Shown here one piece after another: positions 10,342-23,235 of a DNA stretch of 64,000 bases (positions are counted from its first letter, which is position 1; the number at the start of each line of letters is the position of its first letter). This stretch comes from Pollenia angustigena (Eukaryota; Arthropoda; Insecta; Diptera; Polleniidae), in the NCBI GenBank assembly GCA_930367215.1, contig OV884056.1:41850308-41914307 (forward strand), read 5' to 3'. The position numbers and the translations under genes were made by a program. Under the pieces are notes generated by a model that saw only the letters and a list, made by a program, of their open reading frames with translations, searched no databases and was not told the DNA's origin.

Positions 10342-12479
10342 CCTTTCGTTCTTCTTATTTTCGACTTTCAAATATTTTGGAGAAGTTCAAAAGTATTTTT
10401 TATATTAAACAGAATAGGTTTTCAGTGTTTGGTTGGTTTAAGGTTGCAGGCAGCTGTTTGTTATTGCAATAATTTTGTTATTGACAGTGCTCGCTATTAA
10501 AAGCAACTTTGCAATGCTAGACACGAATAGGGTTTAGCGGATATACAGAATTATTGGTCTTGAAAATCTAAAAAAGGTGTTTGATTATTCTGTGAAACTG
10601 TTTTTAAATGGCAAGAAGCTGTGCAAAAAAAAGTATTATCGATTGTTTACGGTTGTTCGAGTATCAGGGATGCAAACGAAATACTTGTAGCAAAAACTCT
10701 ATACAACTGAAGTTGAGTTGCCAGCGAAATTTATCAACGCCGCAAATGTTAAAATATACATAATTTTTTATTAATAAGATTTCTGTATGACGTTGTAAGT
10801 TCCCAATTCTTCATATTTGATAAATACACTGAGATTTATTGTTGAGGGAAAGCTAGCTTCTATGCGCATTTCACTGGTGGCTTAGGCCAGCTCATCAGGA
10901 AACCTTTTCCAAATATTTTAGAATTTTTATTTTATATTTTAAGATAAGCCTATGAATATTGCACAAACGCAAGTATGCGACAATTGCAATTTTGTGTATT
11001 GTGTTGTTGGATTTTAAACGAGAGCTACAATATTTTGTGTTTGCACATGCGAAAACCATTTGCATCAAACAATGAACACCGCTAGTATTTAAAAAACCTT
11101 TCAAAATGAAATTCTTCCAATAATGTTTAAATTTGTATGTAATTAAGTAAACATTAAACAAATACTTATTTAGCTATGTTTTATATAAAAAACTTGAATA
11201 CAAATCTTGTTTTTTCCATTTCTATCAAAATTTGCAATAAACGTCAGTCATGTATTCCCATGATGGATGTCTTTTTGTCACAACGTTTGTCTTTAAAAAA
11301 AATTTTAATAAAACAAAGACATGTCATGATGTTGAAAACCAGCAAACGCATGAAACGGCAGATGTGGTGACATTTAATGAGTATCTGTGTGTATCACAGT
11401 GAAAGAAACTTTTCTTACGAGGGACTGTAAGAAGAGTAAGTGGCGATGAAGACATACTTTTGATTGCTTGTTAAACAAACTAAACTACATGTAGAAAAGT
11501 ATAAAATAAATAAATGTCAGGAATTTTACAACACGTTCTTATCAGTTTTCTTCATACTTATAGTTTTTTATACGTTTTATTTTTATTTTTTATGTCTCTT
11601 AAAAACTAATGCAACAACAATTGAAGAAGAAATGTAATAATAACAATAATGATAATGATAATGATACAAACAATAATAAAGTGAGGACATTTGAAGTCAG
11701 TTAAATACTACGTCAAGCATGAACGTCAAACAACTTCAGCACGAAATACTAAAATACTTGAGAATTTAAACTCGACTCGACGTATGGACAGACATTTTAA
11801 AAACCAAATGACTGACAGCCAGAGAGATAGATAATAATTTTTATGAGTTATAAGGTTTTAATTAAGCATTTAATTTAATGGTATTTAATGGTATGAGATT
11901 AAAAAACCCTTAAATTTTTTTAATATTAAATTAAATTGTTTTAAATAGTTTTTTTTTTTTGTTTTGTTAAAAATTTATGTCTTACTAAGATTTAATTTTA
12001 TTTCATTTGGTAGCATGTTGTATAAACATGTGAAACTTATATAAATTAATGAATGTTTTCTACAAAAAAAAAAAAAAATTAAAATAAAATTAGGGAGAAA
12101 TCACAATTATTGGAATAGGCTTATTTTTGCTAATAATTCGACATTTGAGTGAAGTTCCTTCGAGTAAAAACTGAAATATGGTTACATTGTTTTAAGCTTT
12201 CCGAGAAACCCTAATCCAGAAACTTTTAAACAATTTGTTTAATTGATTACCACTGCTTTTAATTGAAAAACACGTCCTTAATCAAATCAGCTTAGAGTTT
12301 TTTCCAAAATTAACAACTTTTTATGCTTTGTGCCGAGGGGAAAAGAAATGGCATTCTCTTTTCCCTTCTCTCCTAAAAGCTCAAGACTTGACGAGTCAAA
12401 CTTGACGTGTGTAAACCGGCACTTTCTGGTAATATGTATTAATATATTTAATACTCAAATTCCCGCTTAAGCATAGGGC
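10342..12479. other. no gene recognised; contains one dispersed repeat
   Basis: Mostly A/T-rich unique-looking DNA. The segment 10798-10917 is repeated in reverse at about 50575-50705. An imperfect AATGATAATGATAATGATA microsatellite lies at about 11640-11670. No protein domain recognised. Confidence 0.45.
10798..10917 (+). repeat. dispersed repeat, reverse copy at 50575-50705
   Basis: Words such as TTCATATTTGATAAATACAC, TTGTTGAGGGAAAGC, CTATGCGCATTT and CTTAGGCCAG appear as reverse complements in order at 50575-50705. Confidence 0.8.
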
Positions 12480-12870
12480 CTCAACAAAAGCTTTCCATTT
12501 ATATATGCCTATCGTCCATCACTTCATTCCGCTCCATGCAGCTACTTCCAGATTAAGCGTCTCCTGTGTTAGCCGGATCTGCCCTGCCTGCCATAATACC
12601 ATCTGATGCTTTCACATGGTTTGTCCCAGCCACTTTAATTCCCAGAGCCGTGTATCCACTTCTAACGGCGTTAGTCGGCTTCGATTCCGTAGATCAAATT
12701 AGGTGATGGTATTTTGCCAAAAAAGAATAGGTCTGAAACATCTGGTTACAAAAGCTCGCAGGCTTTGGGATTCGTGTTTGGAAATGTTCCATGTTTCGCA
12801 ACCGTAGAGAATAAAAGGTTTCTCGTTAGTGTTAAAAACATTTATTTTCGTGAGACAAGTACTTTGATAA
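12480..12870 (-). pseudogene. LINE relic, C-terminal part
   Basis: The minus strand encodes a block reading ILYGCETWNISKHESQSLRA, matching the LLYGCETW block after the reverse transcriptase of R1/RTE-like elements, followed by a segment like RLWELKWLGQT (the usual 'RWxGHxLRK' block). Stops and frame changes make it non-functional. G+C is visibly higher than the neighbourhood, as expected for old coding DNA. Confidence 0.75.
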
Positions 12871-12959
12871 CGATGTTAAAAAAACATAAACAATTTAGAC
12901 GATCGATAACACTGCCAAAATTCTCAAAACTACAATTACACTAGCCAACAAGTTTTTGG

Positions 12960-15000
12960 ACTGGAGCAACCCAATATCTTTCCTAGGGTTATTTGGTGGG
13001 CTGAACTCGAATCTGTAATTGGGTTTTCTTTACCACGTCAGGTTTTCGATTTCACGTATTAAAGTCCAGCAATAGACTCCCAGCATGCTTTTGTCTCAAA
13101 ATCCTTGATAAATACTTTCAATTGTTCACGCTCACTGCTCCTAGTTTTTATTTTTTTTTTGTAAGAAAATCTAAATGCGAATGAAGAAAATGCAAAACAT
13201 TGTCGGTGTCCATGGTTTATCCAAGTTTCTGACTGCAAAACCAAAATATATAATTTAAATATGCATATTTGAGTGATTCTGATATTGCATATCATTTGTC
13301 CTCAACCGAATATTTACCATACACAAAGCAAAAATAGCTTGAATCAGAAACACACGATCTCCCTGATATGCTTAAACGCTACTATTATGAAGATATATAA
13401 TGATTGTGGGCATCTGTCAAAACAATAATTGTGAAATTGTAGTGTCAGTACTGAATATTTTGCAGTATTGCCAGCATGCGATAAAAAATGAACAAGATGC
13501 CAGATTCGAAGTCAGCGCACCCAGATTAGTTAAAAACATGCTTCGTTTCTGCAGTCAATTTTTTTCCAAATTTGTCAAGAAACTTTTCGATTGAAATTTG
13601 TGAAATAAACCAAAATGCGATATATTGAAAAAGCTGTTTTTCTCACTTAACTGTGTCTGTAACATTTTTATGAGAAAAGTTCCCGCTTTAAACTGTGAAA
13701 TAAACTCACGAATAAAAATGGGTCAAAAAAAATTTTAGCACTAACAAATAATTCAAAATTCAAAATAAAAAGAATAATAATAATATTTTGCTCTTGGCAC
13801 ATTTTTTTATTGTTTTTGCTTTTAACATTTTCATAAAATATACGAATGTTTTTAAAGCTCGTTTCCAAACAACAAACATTAAAGCCGAAATTTACATTAT
13901 TTGGAATAGCCGACGGTTGTATTTTCGTCGCCGCAGTTAAAAAATTTTAAATTTTAGTAAATTTTGGTCGCCCTCAACGACTGGCGTTCTCAACGCCTGC
14001 AATGTCGCATCGGCCTTATAACGTAACGACGTAATCTCTTTTGATAGTGTTCGACATGAGTTTAAGACACACTTTTTTCTCAGTTTTCGAGAAACGATGG
14101 AATATTTTGTTTCACATCTTTTCGATGCGAGAAGTTCTCACTATAGTTACAGAACATGGGTACAGTGTTATAATTTGTCTCATATCCAAAAACTTTTCTA
14201 ATAAACCTTTTTAAGGCATCGGTAAATTTGCAGTAAGTTGCATTTAATTTCACAAAACTCTTAAAGTGAAGTTTAAGACTTTGAAAAGGGGACTGACGAC
14301 AATTTTTGTCTAAGAATTCTAGAGAATTACAAAATTATTTTCCCTGCAAAATTTAGCTTAATAGCAATTTTAGCCTAATTTTTATTTAATAAAACATTTT
14401 GATGTGTTCGATCACTTAAAATTATAACAAATTTGCAGAGGTAGATCCACAACTAATTAAAGCTCTAATATAAGAACTGAATTTCATTTTAATAATATCA
14501 TCGGTGTGTTTGTATCACAAATATTTTAAAAAATCTGATAAAATTTAAGAAGTTTGTTATATTTTGCTCGAATTTACACTTGACCCAATCGAAAAATGTC
14601 ATACAATAGTTAACATACATACATATAAACCCATATAAAAATTGTTTATTAGGAGTGATGGCAATGTTAGCCGAAAATTTGCTAATTTGCTAACCGATTT
14701 TAATATCCCTAAGAATCTCCTAGTGGCCAAACGAAAAATTTACATTATCAAATAGGTTTCAAAATCGTGATGTTTGACGAGTTTGACGGACAACTCTGGT
14801 TACTAAGCCAATAATTCATCACCCTAACGTGAACAACTCATACATTAAAGAACTTATTTAACGTATACATTGGCGATCAGCTGTTCCGTTTTCATTACCA
14901 AACTTATGTACTCTTAGGAACTCTTACGTAAACATGACGTTGTGTTGCGAATGAATCTGTTAAAATAAAATTTTCGCAGTTTTGACTAATTTTCTGTTTT
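12960..15000. other. no gene recognised
   Basis: A/T-rich with short open frames only (up to 78 codons). No domain, RNA gene or clear inverted repeat found by eye. Confidence 0.4.
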
Positions 15001-15103
15001 TTTTTTAAAGCCCTTACCGCAAAAATAGCTTAAGCGACATCATTTTAAATTTACGTTTTTTTAATAAATTAATTTATTAGCAGCACTTGAATCATTTCCT
15101 AAA

Positions 15104-15462
15104 GCAGCCCATACACGATTCAATTTAGTTGTCAACTGAGTCGGTTGTTCTCCAAATCAAAGCGTGTATGGCTTTGTCAACTGATTAGTTTGACGGTTGT
15201 CGAGTTGGTTGAAGAAAAATCAAAAGATTTTGATTTTTTCAAGTTGACTACTAAGTCTTTAAAATCGATTGTACTGTGTGTGCTCGAGTCTATTGATAAC
15301 CTGTCAAAATTATTGTTTGTAGTTTTCTTTTGCAAAAAAAAAGTTAAGTATTTTAAAAATTGTCTTTTATATCCTTAAATTTTAAAATTAATTTTAAGTC
15401 TTTCAACATCAATTCAGTTGAAAGACTCAGTTGACAATTGAATTGAAAAGTGTATGGGGCGC
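15104..15462. mobile_element. nested MITE with CCATACAC termini
   Basis: The left end GCAGCCCATACACGATTCAA continues TTTAGTTGTCAACTGAGTC. The right end GACTCAGTTGACAATTGAAT... TGTATGGGGCGC is its inverted copy. The left end also has a second internal partial copy (CGTGTATGGCTTTGTCAACT). Confidence 0.75.
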
Positions 15463-15477
15463 ATAAATTGTCATGTA

Positions 15478-16132
15478 AAATATATTGATAAAATATATTG
15501 ATTTTTATATTTTCGATCAAACTTAACAGTTATTTTTTGATTTTTATTTTTTTGAACAAAAATAACTGTTATTTTTTGATTTTTATTTTTTCGATCAAAA
15601 ATAACAGTTATTTTTTGAACAAAAATAACTGTTATTTTTTGATTTTTATTTTTTCGACCAAAAATAACAGTTATTTTTTGGTTTTTTATTTTTTCGAGCA
15701 AAAATAAAAGTTATTCTCTAAATAAACGTACGTGACTTAATAATTTAGTTGAATTGAAATTTTTATTTCAGTGTGTAATTATCATAGGAATTCCTTATGC
15801 ACATTAAAATAATTATTAAAGTCATCTTAATTATTAAAACAAGTACATTTATTTAGAGAATAACTTTTATTTTCGCTCGAAAAAATAAAAAACCAAAAAA
15901 TAACTGTTATTTTTGGTCGAAAAAATAAAAATCAAAAAATAACAGTTATTTTTGTTTAAAAAATAAAAATCAAAAAATAACTGTTATTTTTGATCGAAAA
16001 AATAAAAATCAAAAAATAACAGTTATTTTTGTTCAAAAAAATAAAAATAAAAAAATAACTGTTAAGTTTGATCGAAAATATAAAAATCAAAATTATAAAA
16101 ATCAATATATTTTATCATTGACAAGTGCATGA
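15478..16132. repeat. giant hairpin made of palindromic AACAGTTATT units
   Basis: The left arm (15478-15725) repeats a unit of about 40 bases containing AATAACAGTTATTTTTTGAT and TTTTTCGATCAAA. The right arm (15850-16132) is its inverted copy around a 125-bp spacer of different sequence. Each unit carries the short palindrome AATAAC(A/T)GTTATT. A further array copy follows at 16130-16255. Open frames here on both strands are only translations of the array. Confidence 0.85.
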
Positions 16133-16399
16133 CAGTTATTTTTGTTCAAAAAAATAAAAATAAAAAAATAACTGTTATTTTTGATCGAAAAAATAAAAAT
16201 AAAAAAATAACAGTTATTTTTGTTCAAAAAAATACAAATCAAAAAATAACTGTTTTCATCTGACTTTTATGAAAAAAGGCATAACTGTTACGGTCCCTGA
16301 ATTTTAGCTTAAGCGACAAAATTTTTATGAAATAAAATAAAAAAACCTTCTCCTGCAAAATTATGGTTTAGGTGATTTAGCTTTTTTTCGGTAAGGGCT

Positions 16400-17923
16400 C
16401 AATATGATACGTTTACATGTTTATTTTAAATCAGCATTTCTTTAATAAGCCTGATGGAATTTCTACTTAAAATTGATCTTAGTCACCAACAGATTCAGCA
16501 AAATTTTACCGTTTAGTGTCAATAATGTGCTCTACTCGTATAAAATAGATGGAAGCTTATTGCCAGAACTATCTTACGACATTTTTACAGCTTTTAGCTA
16601 AGAGTACAAAGTTGGTGATAAAAATGAAACGATTTAATTCTTTCTCTCTTTGGATGGTTTGTGGTTTCGAAAACTAAAAAGAACTTGGTAAATATTGCTA
16701 ATGTGACTTAACGCCATTAATTTGCTTTAATTTTCCCTTTGATGATTGTTGATAGATGGCATATATGCCAAATTTGCCTACATCGCTAAATGGACTGTAA
16801 TACTATATTGTATCGAAATAATACTACATGTAGTAACTTACACTAAACACGTTCATTGAGAATAGATGTGCGACTGGTCAAATGGTGTCAATTGACCCCC
16901 ACCAATGACAACCCCATGTAAAAGTGATAGGTCCTTTTCATATAAAGTGTTAGAACTAGAACCAGTCTCTACCACCAAAGACTTATCACGGGACTACTGT
17001 GGTGTATGTTCGCCTCCCTCTAGGTTATGGCTTCTAATTTCACTGGCGTTTGCCATTCTGAATCTAAAAGACATTTAGGGGGTTATTTTGCGTTGAAAAT
17101 TTTTTTGAATACTTAAAAATTTTTATGAAAGTATTTTATTTTTCAAGTGAGCTGAAGCGTTTAAAATACCTTAACAAAAACTGTCGTTAATTCTCGCCAT
17201 TAAATTTCTTAGAATTCAAAAAATTTTTCCGAATAAGAAACCCAATACCATATTTTATGGCCTTAATATTTCTAGATAATATATTGTATGAAGAAAGTAT
17301 TGTCTTGGACGCTTATAAAGTTTAACCAAAATTTATTATATCTTAAATGATTTGTCATAAATAAATAAAGGCCTTGCTAAATAATTATAAAAACATGTCA
17401 ATTTTCTGTCAATGAAAAATCCCTCAAAAAATTGCAGAACTCTTAGAAAAAATTATGAGTAACATTTTATTACAACTTTTTGTCATTGTCATTTTTTATA
17501 ATGACAGGTGTATAAATATAATTATATCGTGTAAGAGTTTATAACAAAACGACATAACAGTGTTTGAAAATTTTTTTGGAAAAATCAATATATTTAAAAA
17601 ATTCCAGAGAAAATGACAAATTCACAATTAATTTCTCTAGTTGGTTCATAAGAGCCATTTTGTTTATTAAAAAAAAAAACAGTCACAAAAAAACTACAGA
17701 AAAAAATATTTTTATTCATTTACGTAAACATAATTAAACTCTCTACTCGTTTTATAGAACCAAGTACAACAAACAATGCGGTAGAACTAGACAGTGATGA
17801 CAGTGGAACGATTGTTGTTGAATGTAGATACAATAAATAATAAAAGTTAAGTACAGTTTTGCTTAGTTTTATTAGAGTTTTGTTCTAAATATTTTATTAT
17901 TGTGTATTTTGATTTAAGTGGCA

Positions 17924-17925
<2 letters not shown>
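16400..17925. other. no gene recognised
   Basis: A/T-rich sequence without a recognised domain or clear repeat. GTGCGACTGGTCAAATGG near 16870 faintly resembles a family A terminus. Confidence 0.35.

Positions 17926-17928
<3 letters not shown>

Positions 17929-17968
<40 letters not shown>
17929..17968. repeat. 40-bp poly-T run
   Basis: An uninterrupted run of about 40 T. Such runs can mark the tail of a minus-strand retroposon, but I recognise no element beside it. A poly-lysine open frame on the minus strand is an artefact of this run. Confidence 0.9.
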
Positions 17969-17969
<1 letters not shown>

Positions 17970-18588
17970 TTCAGTATTTATTTTTTCGTAAATATTGTTC
18001 TGTTGTTTGTTCATGACTTGAAGATGTTGTCTGATGAGTTGTTGCTGATGATAATGATGATTATGTGGAACAATTATGGCAGCTACAACGTCAGAAGAAC
18101 TTTTAACAACAACCATTTTGAAACAATGAAATATAAAAAAAACAATAATAAAAGGCATGTACTTTTGTTTACAATATACTAAAAAGGGAGGAAATGAAAG
18201 ATGGGGAATGATAACAGATTCCAGGAAAGAGGTTGTTTATTAAAGTAATTACATCAAAAGTGTTTTGATGACAGTTTGCAATTCAAGTTTTCATATTTTT
18301 GAGAAATATTGAAGTTCTGCTTAAATTTTGATATTTAAATTTTATTTTTTGTATTGATTTGAAATGACCATTTTCACAATAGAACTTAGCGGCCGTAAAA
18401 GGCGCAAACAAAGGGTAGATCGGGAATACTCGAAATGCAAAACGATGTTACTTTAATATTTAAGATGCGGTTTCAAATAATTAATACAAATCTATTAGTC
18501 AGGGTCTTCCTAAACTTTATTATTTGTTGTTGTTTTAGCAGCGAGACCTGAAAACGAAGTGTTGCCAAATTGAAAGTTCCATGGCATG

Positions 18589-18765
18589 TTTACACAAGGT
18601 AGACTCATTAGTGGTCAGACAAAAACCCTAATTGTCAAATGCGTATGTATGAGCCAAAATATGTGCATGTGTGCGTTAAATTGTTTTTGTTTTAGTATAT
18701 GGAGACTATTTTGACAAGTCGGGTATTTTTGTAATGCTCTCCCAAATGAGTCTACCTTGTGTAAA
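18589..18765. mobile_element. MITE with CACAAGGTAGACTCATT inverted repeats
   Basis: The ends TTTACACAAGGTAGACTCAT and ATGAGTCTACCTTGTGTAAA are exact inverted copies. The 177-bp element is non-coding, and a diverged copy is at 2655-2797. Confidence 0.8.
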
Positions 18766-18954
18766 TGTTCCTTGGACAGTTTTTGGCCTTTGTTCGTTCA
18801 ACTTCGGGTCGCTCCGCTGCCTTTAACCGATAGTCGCAAAAAACGAAACATTCTTTGTATTACAATTCTGTAAGAGCTTACAAAACTTTTGACTTTGAAA
18901 CTGAAAGCTTTAATTTTTTTACCTTAATCTGATGAAAAATTTGCAATATTCATC

Positions 18955-20400
18955 TAAGACCCAATAGAGTATATATATTGCGGGTTCTTGAGAAATTCTA
19001 TTTAGTCCATTTAGCCATGTCCGTCTGTCAAAAACAGAACTCGAAATATGATTGAAAAATGTTGAGTATCAGAAAAGAACAATATTGATGTCAAATTCTT
19101 TCTAGTTCTCTTAAGCAGTTCCAGCGCCAACGGTTCAGTAGGAAAGAGTTAAGAACCAAAAGGAGCGATCCCGCAGTTTTTGGGTAAAGTTCGGTAAAAT
19201 GACAGCAAAAAAAATTTCTCACTCTAATAGACAAAAATGTACAAAAGTACGGGAACAATTAAAACCAAATTTGTACCCCAAAAGAAAACGTTACTATGTA
19301 AATATTCAAAAAAATACATAAATGACACATCAGCATGTATAAAAGTAAAATTCAAGAATGTACTTACATTTGTTAACATTTTCAATTGCTTAAGTTGATA
19401 ATATTTCTTATTTTTATTCTTTTGGTAATACTTGCAAGTAAACATGTATGTAGTTTTTTATTGTTTATTTTTTGATACAGCCGATTGTTTAACAATTTTC
19501 TCAAAGAAAAAGTACGGGCTACTTCGTGCAAGAAGAAGAAGAAGAATATTTTTCTGTTAAAAGCTCTTTCACTTTACCAAACTTTGAAGACGGGAACAGT
19601 TTTTGGTAAGATTGGGATCCCGTGGGCCTCCTACGTTGAATACGGGATCACACCTAAAATATGTAACAACCCCTCCAAAAATTGATATTTTTGTTACAAG
19701 AATTAATATAAATTGGTGACGAAACGCTCCGATTCTCATTAAATTTTGCACAAGTTGGTTTTATACGACTGGAAATCATAATAAAAAAATTGGAGATCGA
19801 CCAATAATAAACACCATTAAAGCCCACTCTCGGAAAAGTCTTTAGTACGCTCAAAACGTAGCCAAGAATACTATTTAAGTGAAATTTGGTCTGTCATAGT
19901 TTTATGTATAAGCCAAATTTCGTTAAGGCCCCTTATAAAGCCATAATCCATAAAAAAAAAATCGATCCGTAATTTGCCATAAAGCGGCTTTCAGTAAAGT
20001 AATTTAAGAAGCATTTAATTCCAAAAAAAATGTGTATCTGTATTGAAATTTAGTTTTATATAGGTATTTTCATAATAATAATCACTATATCGAACTTTGT
20101 GATAAGCTATACATAGTTTACGATAAGTTTATAATCCCCCAGCTGAAAATGATTTTATTTGCGCCTTATAATATTTCTAAAACAAATATTGATATTTTAT
20201 TATATTTAATTCGGTTACCAATTGTAATACTGTGAGGTCAGGTTTTATAGAGATTGGCTTATAATTTATGTTCTACGGTCTTTGATTGCGCAACCAATTT
20301 TCTTGTATAGAAACGTTTAAGAACTTGATAAACTCTTAGGAAGTATCTCTATAAAAAAAATCTTAAGCGGGTAAGCTCTACTCCGGATCTACTAATATAT
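18955..20400. repeat. partial family B repeat(s)
   Basis: The words CCCAATAGAGTATATATATT, TAGCCATGTCCGTCTGTC, CCTCCAAAAATTGATATTTT, AAGCCCACTCTCGGAAAA and 'attggcttataattta' parallel the family B copy at 39676-40465 in the same order, with an unrelated stretch between. It is non-coding; an imperfect TA run lies at about 20395-20410. Confidence 0.65.
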
Positions 20401-20489
20401 ATATATATCATAATATAATAAGCATTAAGCCAAAGTTCAATAAACCGACGAATTAATCACAAGCTCTTTAAGATTTAAACCACTGTGAA

Positions 20490-20620
20490 CATATTAAGAA
20501 GCTTAAAGATACAACGATTGCGCTGGCTGGGACACATCGGAAAGATAAGCGCAAATACCCCAGAATGAGACTTTCGAAAATCTATATAAAAAAGGTAAAC
20601 GGGGACAATTTTGTTTTTAT
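20490..20620 (+). pseudogene. small LINE C-terminal fragment
   Basis: The plus strand encodes IQRLRWLGHIGK, the conserved block near the C-terminus of many insect non-LTR retrotransposon ORF2 proteins, with no intact frame around it. Confidence 0.5.
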
Positions 20621-20639
20621 ATAAATTGTCTGTTTTGCA

Positions 20640-22080
20640 GTTGTGCTTTTCATTGTAATTGTTAATAAAAATTATTTTTATTTGCGAGATCGAATATATC
20701 GAAAATATTTTTGTAATGAATTTTGTATATTGTAAGATATTTTGATGGCAAATAAAGTCACTCAGGTCAAATTTACATGATGTCTTTTATGACATGTCTA
20801 ACGAATACGTTTGTTTTGTTTGTAGGCAATCGGGTTGGAGATAAAGAGTGGTTCCCAAACAGACACGAATCGAGTTTTCATGTTTGCTAATAATTTTCTT
20901 CAGGTTTTTTAATATGTTTATAAAGAAGATTTGACAAGTAGACATACATACATATGTTTGGAGAGGCATCGTGAAAACGGAAACCTTTCAACAAAACAAA
21001 CATTTCTGAAAAGACATCGTGTAGATGCCGCCTTAATTTAAAATATTTCGACTTTTTGTACTGCCCAAATCTGCATCTGCAAATTTCCTTATTGCAATCA
21101 ATTTTATCTTAAAAATACTTGCCATTGCAATTTATTATCTCTCACTTCTTAATTACTTTCATTCAACAACCATTATCAAGGTTACAACGAAGACTTTCTC
21201 TTTTTATTACCGATTCAACAACAACCTGTATGCAGATAAAAGTTATCTTATATTTTTTTGGCCACCCACCAACAACCAACACCAGATATCAAGCAGTCGT
21301 ATCTGTACAACACCTGAACAGTAGTAGTTTTTGTCTTCTATATCTTATCGTGTTCCCATATGATTTTCTTAATATCAGGTTGCAATATATTTATATAAAT
21401 ACTATCTTATTCAAAACATTGATAGTGAAAATGATAAAAACTAAAGCAACAGAAATACAATCTGTGCAACGAACGATTGGAAAATAAAAATAAAAACAAA
21501 GTTTTGAATAGAAGTACAATCTACCAGCTGATATCAAAGCACATCAGACACTAAGTCTTATGAAACAAGAAAGAACTATCTATGGACTTTATATGTAGTA
21601 GGAAACAAGCTTAGATATTCCTTAGATATCTGAAGGTTGTTGTTTTAATTGTGTTTAGCGGGCTTTATTTAAAAAAAATTTAAATTAACTATCGATAACT
21701 ACAATCACTTGCCTGGTAGCACTTGTTTTTTTCGCAAGGATGATCAGTAGATAGTACACGATAAGATTGGAAAACAAGTGATAAAAAAATAGAAATGCAA
21801 AAAAATGTTTGTGAGAATGAGGGCGTGGGAATTGTATCTATGTGTGTAGGATTAAATTATATTGCTAGTTGATCTGGGTTTACATAAGTTTGAGATGGTA
21901 CAAGGTGGCGCAAGATATTTCACCCGAGGTCTTTGACTGTAAATTTTTTTTTATTGAATTTTGTTTATCTGATGTCGAAAAATTGTTTTTCATTAACAAA
22001 AAATTAAAATAATATTGGCCAAGTGACCGCCGCCAGAATTGATTGACCCGATCGACGGAATTTTCCATCACTCTTGCCAG
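20640..22080. other. no gene recognised
   Basis: A 122-codon plus-strand open frame (21119-21487) shows no recognisable motif and I do not support it. The rest is A/T-rich sequence with no clear repeat. Confidence 0.4.
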
Positions 22081-22091
22081 AACTTTCGATA

Positions 22092-22560
22092 GGTGCCCGC
22101 ATTCCTGACAGATATTCTCTTGGTGAAACTTGGTGAGTCAAAAAAATCAGATGAAAGAAAAATCGATGCTTTTGAAAGAAAAGTATTAAGACGTATACTG
22201 GGACCCATAAAGGAGGAAGATGGATCATGGAAAATAAGATATAACGATGAGTGCATACGTGAATTAAATGATCCACTCTTAGTAAAAAAATTTAAATACA
22301 ACAACTAAAATGGGCAGGACACATTATAAAAATGAACTCAGATAAACCAACGCAGAAAATATTCCAAAACAACTCATACAAGCCAAAAAAAAATCGGAAG
22401 ACCCAAACAACGGTGGGTGATCAATGACAAAGAAAGTGCAGTTCACTGCAGAAATTGGAGAACCATTGAGAAAGATAGAGATAAATGGAAGAAACTTTTA
22501 CGGGAGGCCAAGATTCAATATGGATCGCAGCGCCATTAATGATGATAATGATTCTCTTTA
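22092..22560 (+). pseudogene. LINE relic, 3' end with microsatellite-like tail
   Basis: The plus strand encodes DAFERKVLRRILGPIKEEDG and IRYNDECIRELN, then (frame-shifted) LKWAGHIIKMNSDKP, an R-P-K-Q-R-W block and KWKKLLREAKIQYGSQRH. This is the typical C-terminal order of insect LINE ORF2 proteins of the 'ERKVLRRIFGP' type. It ends in a GATGATAATGAT-like tail, as expected for a 3' terminus. It is 5'-truncated and frameshifted. Confidence 0.85.
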
Positions 22561-22971
22561 AGGACTTCAATGGTTGTGTAACGTATTTAGTTTGTTAACA
22601 AATTCACAAACACAAAAAAAAGTTTTAGAGTTTATGTCTCCAAAAAATATACTACGTTAATGAACAGTTTTTTTTTTTCAAACTATGGTTCAAAGTACCT
22701 TAATTAAGGATTTTGTCATCATAATAATTAGAGAACCGTTTTATTAGTATACTTAAATTCAGTGGAATATCAAAAACTAGCTCAAAATGTTTTAAATGAT
22801 TGCGGAGAAGAGACACTGCAACACTCACCCAATCAAAAAGGCGCTAAACACCTATGTGAACGGGAACCGTGATCAGGAGTATTTTTGTCGGGCATTGGCA
22901 TTAGGTAAAGTTAGGAATTAGAATAAGATTTGTTGAAATATTCTGAGTTCATATTATATACATATGGGCAT

Positions 22972-23204
22972 TTCCACAGAAAAGCTATCTTTTTGTCACG
23001 TCACGTCACCTAGCAATTATTCTTGTATTTTAGAACCACGTTGTTAAAATTGTTCTTCTCTTTCACTAAATGAAAACCTAGTTGCGCTCTAAACCCAAAT
23101 GCAAAAAAGTAAATAATATTTTCATTATTCTTTGAGAAAAAATTAAAAATGGTTGGTGACGTTACGTGACAAAAAGTAGACATTTCTGTGGAAATACCAA
23201 TATG
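22972..23204. mobile_element. family C MITE, copy 1
   Basis: The left end CATATGGGCATTTCCACAGA and the right end CTGTGGAAATACCAATATG are inverted. Inside each end come TTTTTGTCACGTCACGTCAC and GACGTTACGTGACAAAAAGT. Related copies are at 24729-24913 and 30999-31241. Size 233 bp, non-coding. Confidence 0.85.
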
Positions 23205-23235
23205 AAGATTCAATAAATAAATCATAAAAAAGAAC

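Larger units (their letters stand above)
15009..16395. mobile_element. composite MITE of the GAGCCCTTACCG family with nested insertions
   Basis: The left end AGCCCTTACCGCAAAAATAG continues CTTAAGCGAC, and the right end reads ...TTCGGTAAGGGCTCAATAT. The inside includes CCTTCTCCTGCAAAATTAT, related to the interior of 5391-5640. Two further structures (15104-15462 and 15478-16132) have inserted or grown within it, which explains its 1.39-kb size. Confidence 0.7.

Noticed and set aside
15471..15707. Overlapping frames on both strands with KNQKITVIF or NNCYFLIFIF repeats
   Set aside because: Both come from the AACAGTTATT array.
15478..16260. CRISPR array
   Set aside because: Repeats are inverted and contiguous without unique spacers, and the genome is clearly eukaryotic.
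17925..18158. Minus-strand frame ending in a poly-lysine tail
   Set aside because: An artefact of the 40-bp poly-T run.
21119..21487. 122-codon plus-strand open frame as a host gene
   Set aside because: No recognisable domain, no codon bias visible, no splice context; likely chance in A/T-rich DNA.
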